Below are positions 26,090-35,048 of a stretch of 64,000 nt of DNA, piece by piece. The notes beneath the pieces were generated by a model. It searched no databases, had not been told where the DNA came from, and saw only the letters and a program-made list of their open reading frames with translations. This stretch comes from Pueribacillus sp041725775. Its GTDB lineage: Bacteria > Bacillota > Bacilli > Bacillales > UBA6769. Both the position numbers and the translations under genes were made by a program. Each line of letters begins with the position of its first letter. Position 1 is the first letter of the stretch. The stretch spans positions 34,113-98,112 of the forward strand of contig NZ_JBEUEL010000008.1 in assembly GCF_041725775.1 (NCBI RefSeq). Reading direction: 5' to 3'.

Positions 26090-27088
26090 ATGAAAAAAAT
26101 GACACTTTACATCTCGTTATTGGCGATTATCGTTACGTTTATACCTGCCATCATCGTCCTGCCATTTTCTTCGGCGAAACAAGAAACAAAAATTGAAAAT
26201 GAAATCGTACAACCAAACGAAGACCAGTTCGTTGTTCCTGTTTATCGAACGTTACAGAAACAAGTTGAAAATGTAGAGCTCGAGCACTACGTTGCGGGTG
26301 TCCTCTCATCGGAGATGCCTGCAGATTTTGAAATAGAAGCTCTCAAAGCCCAAGCCATGGCAGCTAGAACATATATCGTGAAGCAACTTCTTACTCCAGG
26401 CGAAATTAATTTACCAGAAAAAGCCGTTGTTACGGATACGGTTCATCACCAAGTGTATCGCAATGAAGATGAACTGAAAGAGCTATGGGGAAAAGAATTT
26501 AATTGGAAATACGAACGCATTTTACAAGCCGTCAAAGAAACGAAAGGACAAATTTTAACATATGAAAGTAAACCAATTACCGCTTCCTTCTTTTCAACGA
26601 GTAACGGCTTTACCGAAAACTCAGAAGATTATTGGGAAAATGAAGTCCCTTATTTAAAAAGTGTTCAAAGCCCATGGGATGAAAAATCACCTAAATTTGT
26701 TACGATTGAGAAAATGCCAGTAAAAACATTTGAAGAAAAACTTAGTGTAGAGCTCCCGAACGATAAAACAGTTGCAAAGGTTGTAAAACGAACACAAGGG
26801 AAACGAATCGCTGAAATTGAAATTGGTGGAAAAACATTTACAGGTCGAGATGTAAGAGAAAAGCTAGACCTGAACTCATCTGACTTTTCAGTGACACGAA
26901 ACGGAAATGAAGTTATTATCCAAACGAAAGGATATGGTCATGGCGTTGGGATGAGTCAGTACGGTGCAAACGGAATGGCACTTGAAGGGAAAAAAGCTGA
27001 AGAAATCGTAAATTACTACTACAAAGGGATTTCAATTGAAAACATAGATGTTTTTGAAACACAGTTAGCAAAGCTCGCAATAAACTGA
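26090..27088 (+). CDS. spoIID: Stage II sporulation protein D (lytic transglycosylase)
   Basis: SpoIID, with SpoIIM and SpoIIP, degrades peptidoglycan during engulfment of the forespore; it cleaves glycan strands after SpoIIP removes the stem peptides. The protein has 332 residues: an N-terminal membrane anchor (about 4-25), then the SpoIID domain. The catalytic glutamate lies in SSEMPADFEIEALKAQAMAARTY (about residues 85-107), and the C-terminal GYGHGVGMSQYGANGMA motif is intact. The ATG at 26090 is preferred; the AGGGGGA site is 11 bases upstream, and an ATG at 26048 would put 14 extra residues before the anchor. Confidence 0.93.
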   Translation: MKKMTLYISLLAIIVTFIPAIIVLPFSSAKQETKIENEIVQPNEDQFVVPVYRTLQKQVENVELEHYVAGVLSSEMPADFEIEALKAQAMAARTYIVKQLLTPGEINLPEKAVVTDTVHHQVYRNEDELKELWGKEFNWKYERILQAVKETKGQILTYESKPITASFFSTSNGFTENSEDYWENEVPYLKSVQSPWDEKSPKFVTIEKMPVKTFEEKLSVELPNDKTVAKVVKRTQGKRIAEIEIGGKTFTGRDVREKLDLNSSDFSVTRNGNEVIIQTKGYGHGVGMSQYGANGMALEGKKAEEIVNYYYKGISIENIDVFETQLAKLAIN

Positions 27089-27175
27089 GACTAATTTCTT
27101 AATATTAAACAAATTTTAGCATTTTATGTATAGAATCTCAGAAATCTGATCAAAATGGTTTCTGAGGTGATGAAC

Positions 27176-27988
27176 ATGAAAGATGATAAAAACACTCATC
27201 TTCAAAAAGAAATGCCTTCAAAATGGAAAAGATTGCTGAAAAAACGTTGGTTTTACCCAGCTGTCTATCTTGGAGTTGCTGCTATCGTCATTGCGTCTGT
27301 ATTATGGATACAAATGGGCTCAAACGTTGCTGAGCAAGAAAACGATACAACTGCTCACAACTACGATGAGGAAGCGATTCCGACCGCACAACAACAAGAA
27401 GTATTTGTGGAACCCGTATTAGCAAAAGACGTGGAAGTGAAAACACCATTTTATGATGCAAAAGCTTCAGCAGAAGAACAAGAATCTGCCCTCGTATTTT
27501 ATAATAACAAATACCACCAAAATCAAGGTGTAGACTATGCACTTAAGAGCGGGGAAACATTTGATGTGACAGCTGCCATGAGTGGGACGGTCGAAAAAGC
27601 GGAAAAAGATGCGTTACTCGGCTATGTCGTTGAATTAAAACATAGTAATGGTGTGACAACAGTCTATCAAAGTTTAGCGAACGCAAATGTTAAAGAAGGT
27701 GACAAAGTCGAACAAGGCGATGTTATCGGAGAAGCTGGTAAAAATTCATTTAACAAAGACGCAGGCACACACGTTCACTTTGAGATTAGAAAAGACGGCA
27801 TTGCGGTAAATCCACTAGAATTTTTCGGTAAATCAAGTTCTGCTATTCCAAGCGTAGAAGAGCAACAGGAGCAACAAGAACAACAGAAACAACAAGAAGC
27901 TCAAAGTGAGGATATGGAAACAGATACAGATGAAAATGAAGGCGAAGCAAAACAAAAAGATACATCACGTTCAATGACGAACGCATAA
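27176..27988 (+). CDS. spoIIQ: Stage II sporulation protein Q (M23/LytM-like)
   Basis: SpoIIQ is the forespore half of the SpoIIQ-SpoIIIAH channel/zipper across the engulfing membranes. The protein has 270 residues: an N-terminal membrane helix (about 24-46), a linker, a LytM domain (about 100-220) and a Gln/Glu-rich tail. The domain keeps HVHFEIRKDG, but the first metal histidine is replaced by Asn in QNQGVDYA. A catalytically dead peptidase is therefore expected, as in B. subtilis SpoIIQ. The ATG at 27176 follows GAGGTGATG by a few bases; ATG 27155 lies before that site. Confidence 0.93.
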   Translation: MKDDKNTHLQKEMPSKWKRLLKKRWFYPAVYLGVAAIVIASVLWIQMGSNVAEQENDTTAHNYDEEAIPTAQQQEVFVEPVLAKDVEVKTPFYDAKASAEEQESALVFYNNKYHQNQGVDYALKSGETFDVTAAMSGTVEKAEKDALLGYVVELKHSNGVTTVYQSLANANVKEGDKVEQGDVIGEAGKNSFNKDAGTHVHFEIRKDGIAVNPLEFFGKSSSAIPSVEEQQEQQEQQKQQEAQSEDMETDTDENEGEAKQKDTSRSMTNA

Positions 27989-28020
27989 CAGCTTTGGAAA
28001 GCCAGAGCTGTTTTTTTTTG
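27987..28020 (+). terminator. Terminator of spoIIQ
   Basis: An 11-bp stem AACAGCTTTGG/CCAGAGCTGTT with an AAAG loop is followed by nine T. The stem begins within the spoIIQ stop codon. Confidence 0.9.
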
Positions 28021-28313
28021 TATATAAAGGTACAGTAGTCAACTCATTGACAAGCGTATTCTATAATAAAAATTTAGAACCTTTTTTAGAAAAAACAGAA
28101 AAACACTTTGTCCCTCTTGACTATTAGGTATATAACTGATCAGTCATTAATAAAATGTTACAAACCAAGTCATTGAGGGGCAGAGGTGAGAGAGTGGTTC
28201 GCTGCGAAGAAGTAAGATCATTGAAAAGATGACTTTTACTACTCTATCTTCGATCAGCATCACGGTAAGTCTCATTTCGCATCTCTTACATCCAAGTTAG
28301 GGAGGCGAGTGGT

Positions 28314-28589
28314 GTGCACGATTACATCAAAGAGCGTACTATCAAGATTGGCAAGTACATCGTGGAGACGAGAAAAACCGTAAGGGTCATCGCCAAAGAA
28401 TTTGGAGTATCAAAAAGCACCGTACACAAAGATTTAACAGAAAGACTGCCAGTGATTAATCCTGAGTTGGCCAATGAAGTGACAAAAATACTCGACTACC
28501 ACAAATCTGTAAGACACTTGCGTGGAGGTGAAGCGACAAGACTGAAATATAAAAAAAATGAAACAAAAAATAAAGAATCTATAAAGTGA
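28314..28589 (+). CDS. spoIIID: Sporulation transcription factor SpoIIID
   Basis: SpoIIID is a small DNA-binding protein that activates or represses many SigE-dependent genes in the mother cell. The protein has 91 residues with a helix-turn-helix (VRVIAKEFGVSKSTVHKDLTERL, about 23-45) and a basic C-terminal helix that also contacts DNA (TRLKYKKNETKNK). It starts with GTG after GGGAGGCGA. The 290 bases upstream hold no gene; I could not place a SigE promoter by eye with confidence. Confidence 0.95.
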   Translation: MHDYIKERTIKIGKYIVETRKTVRVIAKEFGVSKSTVHKDLTERLPVINPELANEVTKILDYHKSVRHLRGGEATRLKYKKNETKNKESIK

Positions 28590-28604
28590 GTAAATATGTT
28601 TCGT

Positions 28605-28656
28605 TCCGCCGAGAAGACATGCCAAAAAAAATGCATGTGACGTGGCGGACATTTTT
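28605..28656 (+). terminator. Terminator of spoIIID
   Basis: A two-part stem (TCCGCC/GGCGGA outside, GACATGC/GCATGTG inside) is followed by CATTTTTG. Confidence 0.7.
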
Positions 28657-28748
28657 GTATAATGATGAGTGTAAATTAGCATCTTCGCAAATTTAATCCA
28701 TTCTAGCTTCTGACCTCTAGTTTTGAATATGACAGCAATCTTTATTAT

Positions 28749-28778
28749 TTGACATATTTAGATAATCTTCCCTATAAA
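28749..28778 (+). promoter_or_regulatory. Predicted SigA promoter of mbl
   Basis: TTGACA (28749-28754) and TATAAA (28773-28778) are separated by 18 bases, about 70 bases before the mbl start. A second TATAAT at 28792-28797 lacks a good -35 box. Confidence 0.55.
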
Positions 28779-28849
28779 AGTAAAAATGTGTTATAATGTT
28801 ACAATGAATAATTGTGATTAAAGTTTATCGGTTTTTAGGGAGGAAATGT

Positions 28850-29854
28850 ATGATGCTGTCAAGGGATATAGGGATTGACTTAGGAACGGCGAACGTACTC
28901 GTATATGTGAAAGGTAGAGGAATCGTTCTTGATGAACCGTCAATTGTAGCTATTGATACATCAACGGGTAAAGCATTAGAAGTAGGCGAAGAAGCATATC
29001 GCATGATCGGTCGAACACCAGGAAATATTGTTGCAATTCGTCCATTAAAAGAAGGGGTTATTGCTGACTTTGACATCACAGAAATGATGCTAAAGCACTT
29101 TTTAGATAAAATCAAAGTGAAAGGTTTTTTAGCAAAACCCCGAATTTTAATTTGTGTTCCGACAAACGTTACATCAGTCGAGAAAAAAGCGATTAAAGAA
29201 GCAGCGGAAAAAAGTGGCGGAAAGCAAGTATTTCTCGAGGAAGAACCAAAAGTTGCAGCAGTTGGAGCGGGAATGGAAATCTTTCAGCCAACGGGAAATA
29301 TGGTCATTGACATCGGTGGAGGGACGACAGATGTCGCTGTTCTCTCGATGGGAGACATCGTAACTTCCACGTCAATAAAAATGGCTGGCGACAAATTTGA
29401 CCAAGCGATCCTCGACTTCATAAAGAAAAAGTACAAGCTGCTTATTGGCGAACGAACAGCAGAAGATATTAAAGTCAATGTTGCAACAGTATTTCCAGGT
29501 GCTCGAGATGAAGAAATTGATATCCGTGGACGTGACATGGTATCTGGTTTACCACGTACGATAACGGTTAATTCTGATGAAATAAGAGAAGCACTAGAAG
29601 AACCAGTCTCGCACCTTATTCAAGCTGCGAAATCAGTGCTTGAACTAACACCACCTGAACTATCTGCCGATATTATTGATCGAGGGGTGATTTTAACAGG
29701 TGGAGGCGCACTTCTTCATGGAATGGAGCAGCTATTTTCTGAGGAACTAAAAGTACCCGTCATCGTCGCGGATGAGCCGATGAGTTGTGTTGCTAAAGGA
29801 ACAGGATTAATGCTAGAACATATTGATAAAATTGCAAAACGAAAACTAATCTAA
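28850..29854 (+). CDS. mbl: Actin-like cell shape protein Mbl
   Basis: Mbl is an MreB paralogue that polymerises under the membrane and directs side-wall peptidoglycan insertion. The protein has 334 residues of actin fold: the phosphate 1 motif DIGIDLGTANVLVYVKG, phosphate 2 VIDIGGGTTDVAVLSMG, and adenosine motif GVILTGGGALLHG. Assignment to Mbl rather than MreB rests on its place between spoIIID and flhO. The ATG at 28850 follows TAGGGAGGA by 6 bases. Confidence 0.94.
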   Translation: MMLSRDIGIDLGTANVLVYVKGRGIVLDEPSIVAIDTSTGKALEVGEEAYRMIGRTPGNIVAIRPLKEGVIADFDITEMMLKHFLDKIKVKGFLAKPRILICVPTNVTSVEKKAIKEAAEKSGGKQVFLEEEPKVAAVGAGMEIFQPTGNMVIDIGGGTTDVAVLSMGDIVTSTSIKMAGDKFDQAILDFIKKKYKLLIGERTAEDIKVNVATVFPGARDEEIDIRGRDMVSGLPRTITVNSDEIREALEEPVSHLIQAAKSVLELTPPELSADIIDRGVILTGGGALLHGMEQLFSEELKVPVIVADEPMSCVAKGTGLMLEHIDKIAKRKLI

Positions 29855-29867
29855 GGGGGAACTTAAC

Positions 29868-30650
29868 ATGATTAGAGGACTGTATACGGCAGCTTCAGGC
29901 ATGATTTCACAGCAGCGTCGCCAAGATATGCTTACGAATAATCTGGCAAACGCAAACACACCTGGTCATAAAGCCGATCAAGCTTCGTTGCGTACGTTCC
30001 CGCGCATGCTGATTGCCAACTTATCTCGTACATATGAAACGTCGTCAAATGAGCTTGCAACTGGTGTATACTTACAAGAAACAATTCCGAATTTCTTGCA
30101 AGGAAGTTTAATGGAAACGAATAATGACACGGATGTTGCAATTATTGATGGAAATCTCCCAGACAATAGCACATTAATGTTCGCTGTCCAAACGGACAAT
30201 GGACAACGGTATACACGGAACGGTAATTTCACGATCGATAACGAAGGACGACTCGTCACGAGACAAGGGATGCCTGTTTTAGACGTAAACGGTAATCAAA
30301 TCTTTTTACAATCAGAAAACTTCCAAATGCTTACAGATGGAACGATTTTAGAAAATAATGTTCAAGTCGCACAACTTAACGTCGTTCTCATTAATGATGC
30401 AAATCACCTCGTCAAAGAAGGTAATGGGTTGTTTCGATATGAAGGGGCTGCACTTGCATCAGCTGTTGGAAATCCTGAAGTAGCTTATCAGCTCCAACAA
30501 GGTTTTATAGAACGTTCAAACGTTGACTTGCAACAGACAATGACTGAAATGCTTAATGCATACCGAACATTTGAAGCAAATCAAAAGGTTTTGCAAACAT
30601 ATGATCAAAGTTTAGACAAAGCGGTAAATCAAGTCGGTCGCATCGGCTAA
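29868..30650 (+). CDS. flhO: Flagellar hook-basal body (rod) protein FlhO
   Basis: FlhO and FlhP form the distal flagellar rod in bacilli. The protein has 260 residues with the N-terminal rod/hook motif (SGMISQQRRQDMLTNNLANANTPGHK) and the C-terminal coiled segment (IERSNVDLQQTMTEMLNAYRTFEANQKVLQTYDQ). It starts 14 bases after mbl, so it is probably cotranscribed with it. Confidence 0.94.
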   Translation: MIRGLYTAASGMISQQRRQDMLTNNLANANTPGHKADQASLRTFPRMLIANLSRTYETSSNELATGVYLQETIPNFLQGSLMETNNDTDVAIIDGNLPDNSTLMFAVQTDNGQRYTRNGNFTIDNEGRLVTRQGMPVLDVNGNQIFLQSENFQMLTDGTILENNVQVAQLNVVLINDANHLVKEGNGLFRYEGAALASAVGNPEVAYQLQQGFIERSNVDLQQTMTEMLNAYRTFEANQKVLQTYDQSLDKAVNQVGRIG

Positions 30651-30832
30651 CAAACAATGCAGTGGATGTTAGTGTTAACCAGCTCCGTGCGTCTGTCGTC
30701 AGTTTACCAAGTTTATCAGATCCCTATTTGAATACGTCTATATCGTACAATTTCACGTATTTGAACAAAAGATAAGTGATCACATATGAATGTCCAGACT
30801 GTGTACGCGTCATATAAAGGGGGAAGTTTTAA

Positions 30833-31639
30833 ATGAATCGCGCAATGATAGCATCATCGGTAACGTTAGGACAGTTGCAACATAAATTAGATACTGTTGC
30901 GAATAATTTAGCAAACTTAAACACGAATGGATTTAAGCGTCGGGAAACGTCTTTTTCTGATTTACTCGTTCAGCAGATGAATAACTTACCTCGTGCAGAT
31001 GAAACTCGTTTAACACCACTTGGAATCCGTTCAGGAACAGGAGCAGCAGTCGCTGGAACAACGTTACGCCTTGAACAAGGAACGATCAAACGTACCGATC
31101 GGATGCTTGATTTAGCACTCACAGAGCCGCAATACTTTTTTCAAGTTTTACATAATGGTGAAACACAATATACTCGTGATGGAGCATTTTATTTTAGTGA
31201 ATCCCGTCCGGGCTTTCTTAATATCGTTACAGGAGACGGTGCATATTTGCTTGGGACGAACGGACCGATTGAAATTCCAATGAATTATAAAAGTGTGACG
31301 ATACGAAGTGATGGTCAGATCGAAGTGACATTGCAAAATGATACGACATACAATGCAGGGCAGTTAGCGCTCGCAAACGTTCATCGGCCGCAATATTTAC
31401 AAGCAATCGGTCATAATCGTTTTGCTGGTCCAAATGAGAATTCGGGAATTGTGTTAGCTGACGTACTAGAGACAGTAAACGGTGTCCAAGTCGTTTCACA
31501 AGGAGTACTGGAAATGTCAAATGTAGACTTAGCCCATGAAATGAATAGTATGATCGAAATGCAGCGACACTTCCAGTTAAGTGCACGTTCGCTTACAATT
31601 GCTGATGAAATGATGGGACTCGTCAACCGAATCCGCTAG
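30833..31639 (+). CDS. flhP: Flagellar hook-basal body (rod) protein FlhP
   Basis: The protein has 268 residues, a paralogue of FlhO with the same termini (VANNLANLNTNGFKRRETSF; SNVDLAHEMNSMIEMQRHFQLSARSL). Both ends are needed for helical packing in the rod. AAAGGGGGAAG precedes the ATG. The 180-base gap to flhO holds no gene that I can support. Confidence 0.94.
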   Translation: MNRAMIASSVTLGQLQHKLDTVANNLANLNTNGFKRRETSFSDLLVQQMNNLPRADETRLTPLGIRSGTGAAVAGTTLRLEQGTIKRTDRMLDLALTEPQYFFQVLHNGETQYTRDGAFYFSESRPGFLNIVTGDGAYLLGTNGPIEIPMNYKSVTIRSDGQIEVTLQNDTTYNAGQLALANVHRPQYLQAIGHNRFAGPNENSGIVLADVLETVNGVQVVSQGVLEMSNVDLAHEMNSMIEMQRHFQLSARSLTIADEMMGLVNRIR

Positions 31640-31707
31640 TCATTGTAATCTCTTTTGATTAGAGTCTCTAGTCATTTGTATCATCGCTGTAATGGAGAAT
31701 AACTACC

Positions 31708-31953
31708 ATGATGGGATCATCAGAAACTGAACGACACGATGTCGAACAATCATCAAAACAACGAAAAAGCCAAAAGGTGAAGGTCAGACTCATCCCAATT
31801 TGGCTCCGGTTAATGATCATTGGATTTTTGCTGTTTATTTCAATAGTAGTCGGAGCGATGATCGGTTACAGTGTGCTTGGAGATGGACATCCATTGGGTG
31901 TTTTTAAGAAAAGTACGTGGCAGCAAATTGTAAATTTTGTTACAGAAGAATGA
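31708..31953 (+). CDS. EpuA-family small membrane protein
   Basis: This protein of 81 residues has a charged N-terminus (about 1-25), one transmembrane helix (about 32-55) and the family tail GYSVLGDGHPLGVFKKSTWQQIVNF. It belongs to the EpuA family (PF11772), often mislabelled as an RNA polymerase beta subunit. In bacilli it stands between flhP and fabZ, as here. Function is unknown; it likely resides in the membrane. Confidence 0.85.
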   Translation: MMGSSETERHDVEQSSKQRKSQKVKVRLIPIWLRLMIIGFLLFISIVVGAMIGYSVLGDGHPLGVFKKSTWQQIVNFVTEE

Positions 31954-31984
31954 AAAAAGATAAGGAAGGAGGGGTCCCTGCTCA

Positions 31985-32416
31985 ATGCTAGAAAGTAATG
32001 ACATTAAAGCGATTTTACCGCATCGCTATCCCTTTTTACTCGTTGATCGAATCATTGAAATGGAAGAAGGTGTCCGTGCTGTCGGACTGAAAAATGTTAC
32101 TATAAATGAAGAGTTTTTTACGGGACATTTTCCTGATTATCCAGTGATGCCGGGAGTACTTATCGTTGAAGCATTAGCACAAGTGGGCGGCGTCGCGATG
32201 CTATCAAAGCAAGAAAATAAAGGTAAACTTGCATTATTTGCCGGAATTGACAAGTGCCGCTTTAAAAAGCAAGTAAAACCAGGCGATCAATTAAAGCTTG
32301 AAGTAGAAATTTTACGTTTAAAAGGACCGATTGGAAAAGGAAAAGGAACGGCAACCGTAGACGGAGAACTCGTTTGTGAAACGGAAATTATGTTTGCTAT
32401 CGGTGATCAAAAATAA
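31985..32416 (+). CDS. fabZ: 3-hydroxyacyl-ACP dehydratase FabZ
   Basis: FabZ dehydrates beta-hydroxyacyl-ACP in the type II fatty acid elongation cycle. The protein has 143 residues of hot-dog fold with catalytic H48 (FTGHFPDYPVMPG) and E62 (IVEALAQ). AAGGAGGGGT precedes the ATG. It lies 32 bases after the EpuA-like gene. Confidence 0.96.
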   Translation: MLESNDIKAILPHRYPFLLVDRIIEMEEGVRAVGLKNVTINEEFFTGHFPDYPVMPGVLIVEALAQVGGVAMLSKQENKGKLALFAGIDKCRFKKQVKPGDQLKLEVEILRLKGPIGKGKGTATVDGELVCETEIMFAIGDQK

Positions 32417-32529
32417 TAACATGCGACAACTTAAAATGATGATGTGCGTAAGACGCTGAACTCGTCATAAATGAAAACCTCTTTCTTGGGAAAACTAAAC
32501 GAGAACGTATCGAGAAGGAGGTTCTATTA

Positions 32530-32796
32530 ATGCAACGTCTGCTACGTATTGTATTTGTCGCGCTTTTAAGTGTAATCATTTTAGCCAGCTGTAATGATAC
32601 TATGGATAATCCAGAAACAAATCGGAAAGATGTGGAGGACACGAATTACAACGAAGTGAATGAAATGAAAATGGATGATGAACAAGATGAAATTATGATC
32701 GATCGTGTTGATGAAGATAGCTTAAATGATGACGGAATCCAAGGGAATCATCCGTTTGATCTAAATGAAGATGGTAAACTGAACATACAAGAATAA
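32530..32796 (+). CDS. Small acidic lipoprotein
   Basis: The protein has 88 residues with a lipoprotein signal (lipobox LASC, Cys about 21), then a strongly acidic region with many Asp, Glu and Asn. It ends in DLNEDGKLNIQE, which resembles one half of an EF-hand or dockerin-type calcium loop. No family is recognised. GAGAAGGAGG lies before the ATG. It stands alone between fabZ and a terminator. Confidence 0.75.
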   Translation: MQRLLRIVFVALLSVIILASCNDTMDNPETNRKDVEDTNYNEVNEMKMDDEQDEIMIDRVDEDSLNDDGIQGNHPFDLNEDGKLNIQE

Positions 32797-32900
32797 CTGT
32801 ATCCATTGCGTACAACGCCCGTTTGTCGTAATAACGAACGTTGTATGTCTTAAAGCAAAACAAGACTACTTTCCATCGGTGAGGATCTTACCGGTGTCAT

Positions 32901-32930
32901 AAACCTGTCAAAAACAGGTTTCTTTTTTTT
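32901..32930 (+). terminator. Terminator after the acidic lipoprotein gene
   Basis: A 7-bp stem AAACCTG/CAGGTTT with a 7-base loop is followed by CTTTTTTTT. Confidence 0.75.
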
Positions 32931-33016
32931 GCAGGACAATGCCACTTTTTGTCGAAAAAGGTATAATATGAAAATGGAATTTAAAATGAATGGCGAGTAT
33001 TATAAAAAAGAGGTAG

Positions 33017-34999
33017 ATGTCATTGAACAGCATTGAAGCGAAAGGAAGAAACGTTGAAGAAGCAATCGGAATTGCACTGAAGCAACTAAAAGAAGATAGA
33101 GAAAACGTTACGATCGAAGTGCTTGAACATCCAGAAGATCGTCTTTTTGGTTTATTTGTTAAACCCGCTATAGTGAAAGTCACTCGGAAAACGAAAAACG
33201 AAGCAGACGGTAGTGATGAAGAAAAAAAAGAAACAGATGAACGAGGACCGTTACAACCGGGAATGATTGAAATTTCTGACGGTAACGTTCGTCACTCGGC
33301 GATAGAAGAAAGCAAACCAACAATCATCCCTTGTGAGCATTTGACTGTTATGATTAATGGCAAGAAAGTAACAGGGAAAACAGAAGTGCAACCGGAAGAT
33401 AACGTTAAAATACAAAAAGATGTAATTGCAAAAGAAGAAGGTTCATTTGACATTTATGTGGATGATAGTAAGCTCAGCGCAACTTTAGATATTATTGTCG
33501 GTTTTATTGAACAATCTGTTCCATTAGACGTTCAGCCAGCGACATCGGTTGAATTAAAAGCAAAGACAGTAAAAACACCGTACATTTCGTTTTCAAAAGC
33601 TAACATTTTACAACAGTTAAAAGAACGAAACATTACGTTTGGCATTGACGAAAATGCAGTTGAAGAAGCGCTTGAGCGTAAACAATCAGGCGAAGTAACG
33701 ATTGCAAAGGGTGAGCCACCGACAGAAGGAAAAGATGGCTATATTGAGTTTTATATTCAATATGAGATGTCTGAACAAAAACCAAAGCTACTAGAAGATG
33801 GAACGGTTGATTTCCGTGAAATTAGAGAGATTCCTGTCGTAGAAGTTGGCGAAAAGATCGGGATCATTCATGAGCCAACAGAAGGAAAACATGGAAGAAC
33901 GATTCAAAATAGACCGGTTCAACCGCGTAAAGTGCATGAAGCGATCGTGAAAGGTAGAGGCTTTTTCATTGACAATAACACCATTTTCGCATCTGAATCT
34001 GGGACGATACGTGTTCGTAATCGCGCGCCGATTTACGAAATCGATATAATTCAAAAACTTGTTCATCATGGAGATGTTGACCTTAAAAGCGGAAACCTAT
34101 CGTTTGTAGGTGATATTGAAATTACAGGAAATGTGGAAGAGACGATGAGTGTTGAAGCCGATGAACGTATTCTTATCATGCATAACGTACATGGGGCAAC
34201 GATTGAAGCAGGCAACGAAATTTATGTGAACCGTAACATTATCCGAAGTAAATTAACAGTCGGAAAAGTCGATGACGATGAACTTACCGTTAAAGATAAA
34301 ACGGAGGAGTTACTAAATACGATAAAATCGCTTGAACAATCGGTATTACAGCTCGTTCTTGCTAATCGTAAAAGTGGTCTACCAAAAACGGATATCGTCC
34401 CGCTCGTTCGAATCTTAATGGAACAAAAATTTCAATCGCTATCATCTGACATAAATAAGTATTTTCAACTGTTGCATGAGCATACGAACAATGAAGTTGT
34501 TCAATTGAATGAACTGATCGACCTGCTACATAAAGCGTTTGTTTTATTTGACAAACAGCTTTTAAATGATGAAATGATTTTTTTAACGATCGAAGAAAAG
34601 CTCACTACGTTGTATCGTTACTTCGCTGAAAAGCTAGAACCTACTGGGAAACTAACGATTGGACAAGCACAGCAAAGTGAAGCTTTTTGCAATGGTGACA
34701 TTTATTTAACGGGTCGTGGTGCATATAATTCGAAATTTCACGCGGAAGGCAAGTTTGTGACGAATGGATTTATTCGTGGCGGTTCGATCTTTGCTAAAAA
34801 AGGGATTGAAGTGAATGAAGTCGGTTCCGGATTCGGGGTAGAGACGATTCTTTCAGTACCTGCAACAGAAAAAATTATTATTAACCATGCCAAAGAAGAC
34901 ACGGTTATTCAAATTGGAAAACGAATATATCGGTTTGTAAAAGAAAAACGACATATTCGAGCACAACTCGATGAAACAGGCGTCATCGCCCTTTCATAA
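33017..34999 (+). CDS. Jag-N plus FapA (DUF342) domain protein
   Basis: The protein has 660 residues. Residues 1-55 form a Jag-N domain (IEAKGRNVEEAIGIALKQL ... RLFGLFVKP). A linker and a beta domain follow, then a long FapA/DUF342 region (about 150-640) with right-handed beta-helix repeats (KSGNLSFVGDIEITGNVEE, EGKFVTNGFIRGGSIFAKKGIEVNEVG) interrupted by a helical coiled segment (about 430-540). FapA proteins are polymerising or polarly localised in some bacteria; the role here is unknown. The ATG at 33017 is very close to the AGAGGT site; a TTG at 33023 could be the real start. Confidence 0.85.
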   Translation: MSLNSIEAKGRNVEEAIGIALKQLKEDRENVTIEVLEHPEDRLFGLFVKPAIVKVTRKTKNEADGSDEEKKETDERGPLQPGMIEISDGNVRHSAIEESKPTIIPCEHLTVMINGKKVTGKTEVQPEDNVKIQKDVIAKEEGSFDIYVDDSKLSATLDIIVGFIEQSVPLDVQPATSVELKAKTVKTPYISFSKANILQQLKERNITFGIDENAVEEALERKQSGEVTIAKGEPPTEGKDGYIEFYIQYEMSEQKPKLLEDGTVDFREIREIPVVEVGEKIGIIHEPTEGKHGRTIQNRPVQPRKVHEAIVKGRGFFIDNNTIFASESGTIRVRNRAPIYEIDIIQKLVHHGDVDLKSGNLSFVGDIEITGNVEETMSVEADERILIMHNVHGATIEAGNEIYVNRNIIRSKLTVGKVDDDELTVKDKTEELLNTIKSLEQSVLQLVLANRKSGLPKTDIVPLVRILMEQKFQSLSSDINKYFQLLHEHTNNEVVQLNELIDLLHKAFVLFDKQLLNDEMIFLTIEEKLTTLYRYFAEKLEPTGKLTIGQAQQSEAFCNGDIYLTGRGAYNSKFHAEGKFVTNGFIRGGSIFAKKGIEVNEVGSGFGVETILSVPATEKIIINHAKEDTVIQIGKRIYRFVKEKRHIRAQLDETGVIALS

Positions 35000-35003
35000 A
35001 GTG

Positions 35004-35041
35004 AAAAACTCTGCCTCATTAAAAAATTAGGCAGAGTTTTT
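35004..35041. terminator. Bidirectional terminator between the FapA gene and opuAC
   Basis: A perfect 13-bp stem AAAAACTCTGCCT/AGGCAGAGTTTTT serves both convergent genes; T tracts occur on both strands. Confidence 0.9.
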
Positions 35042-35048
35042 CTAATGA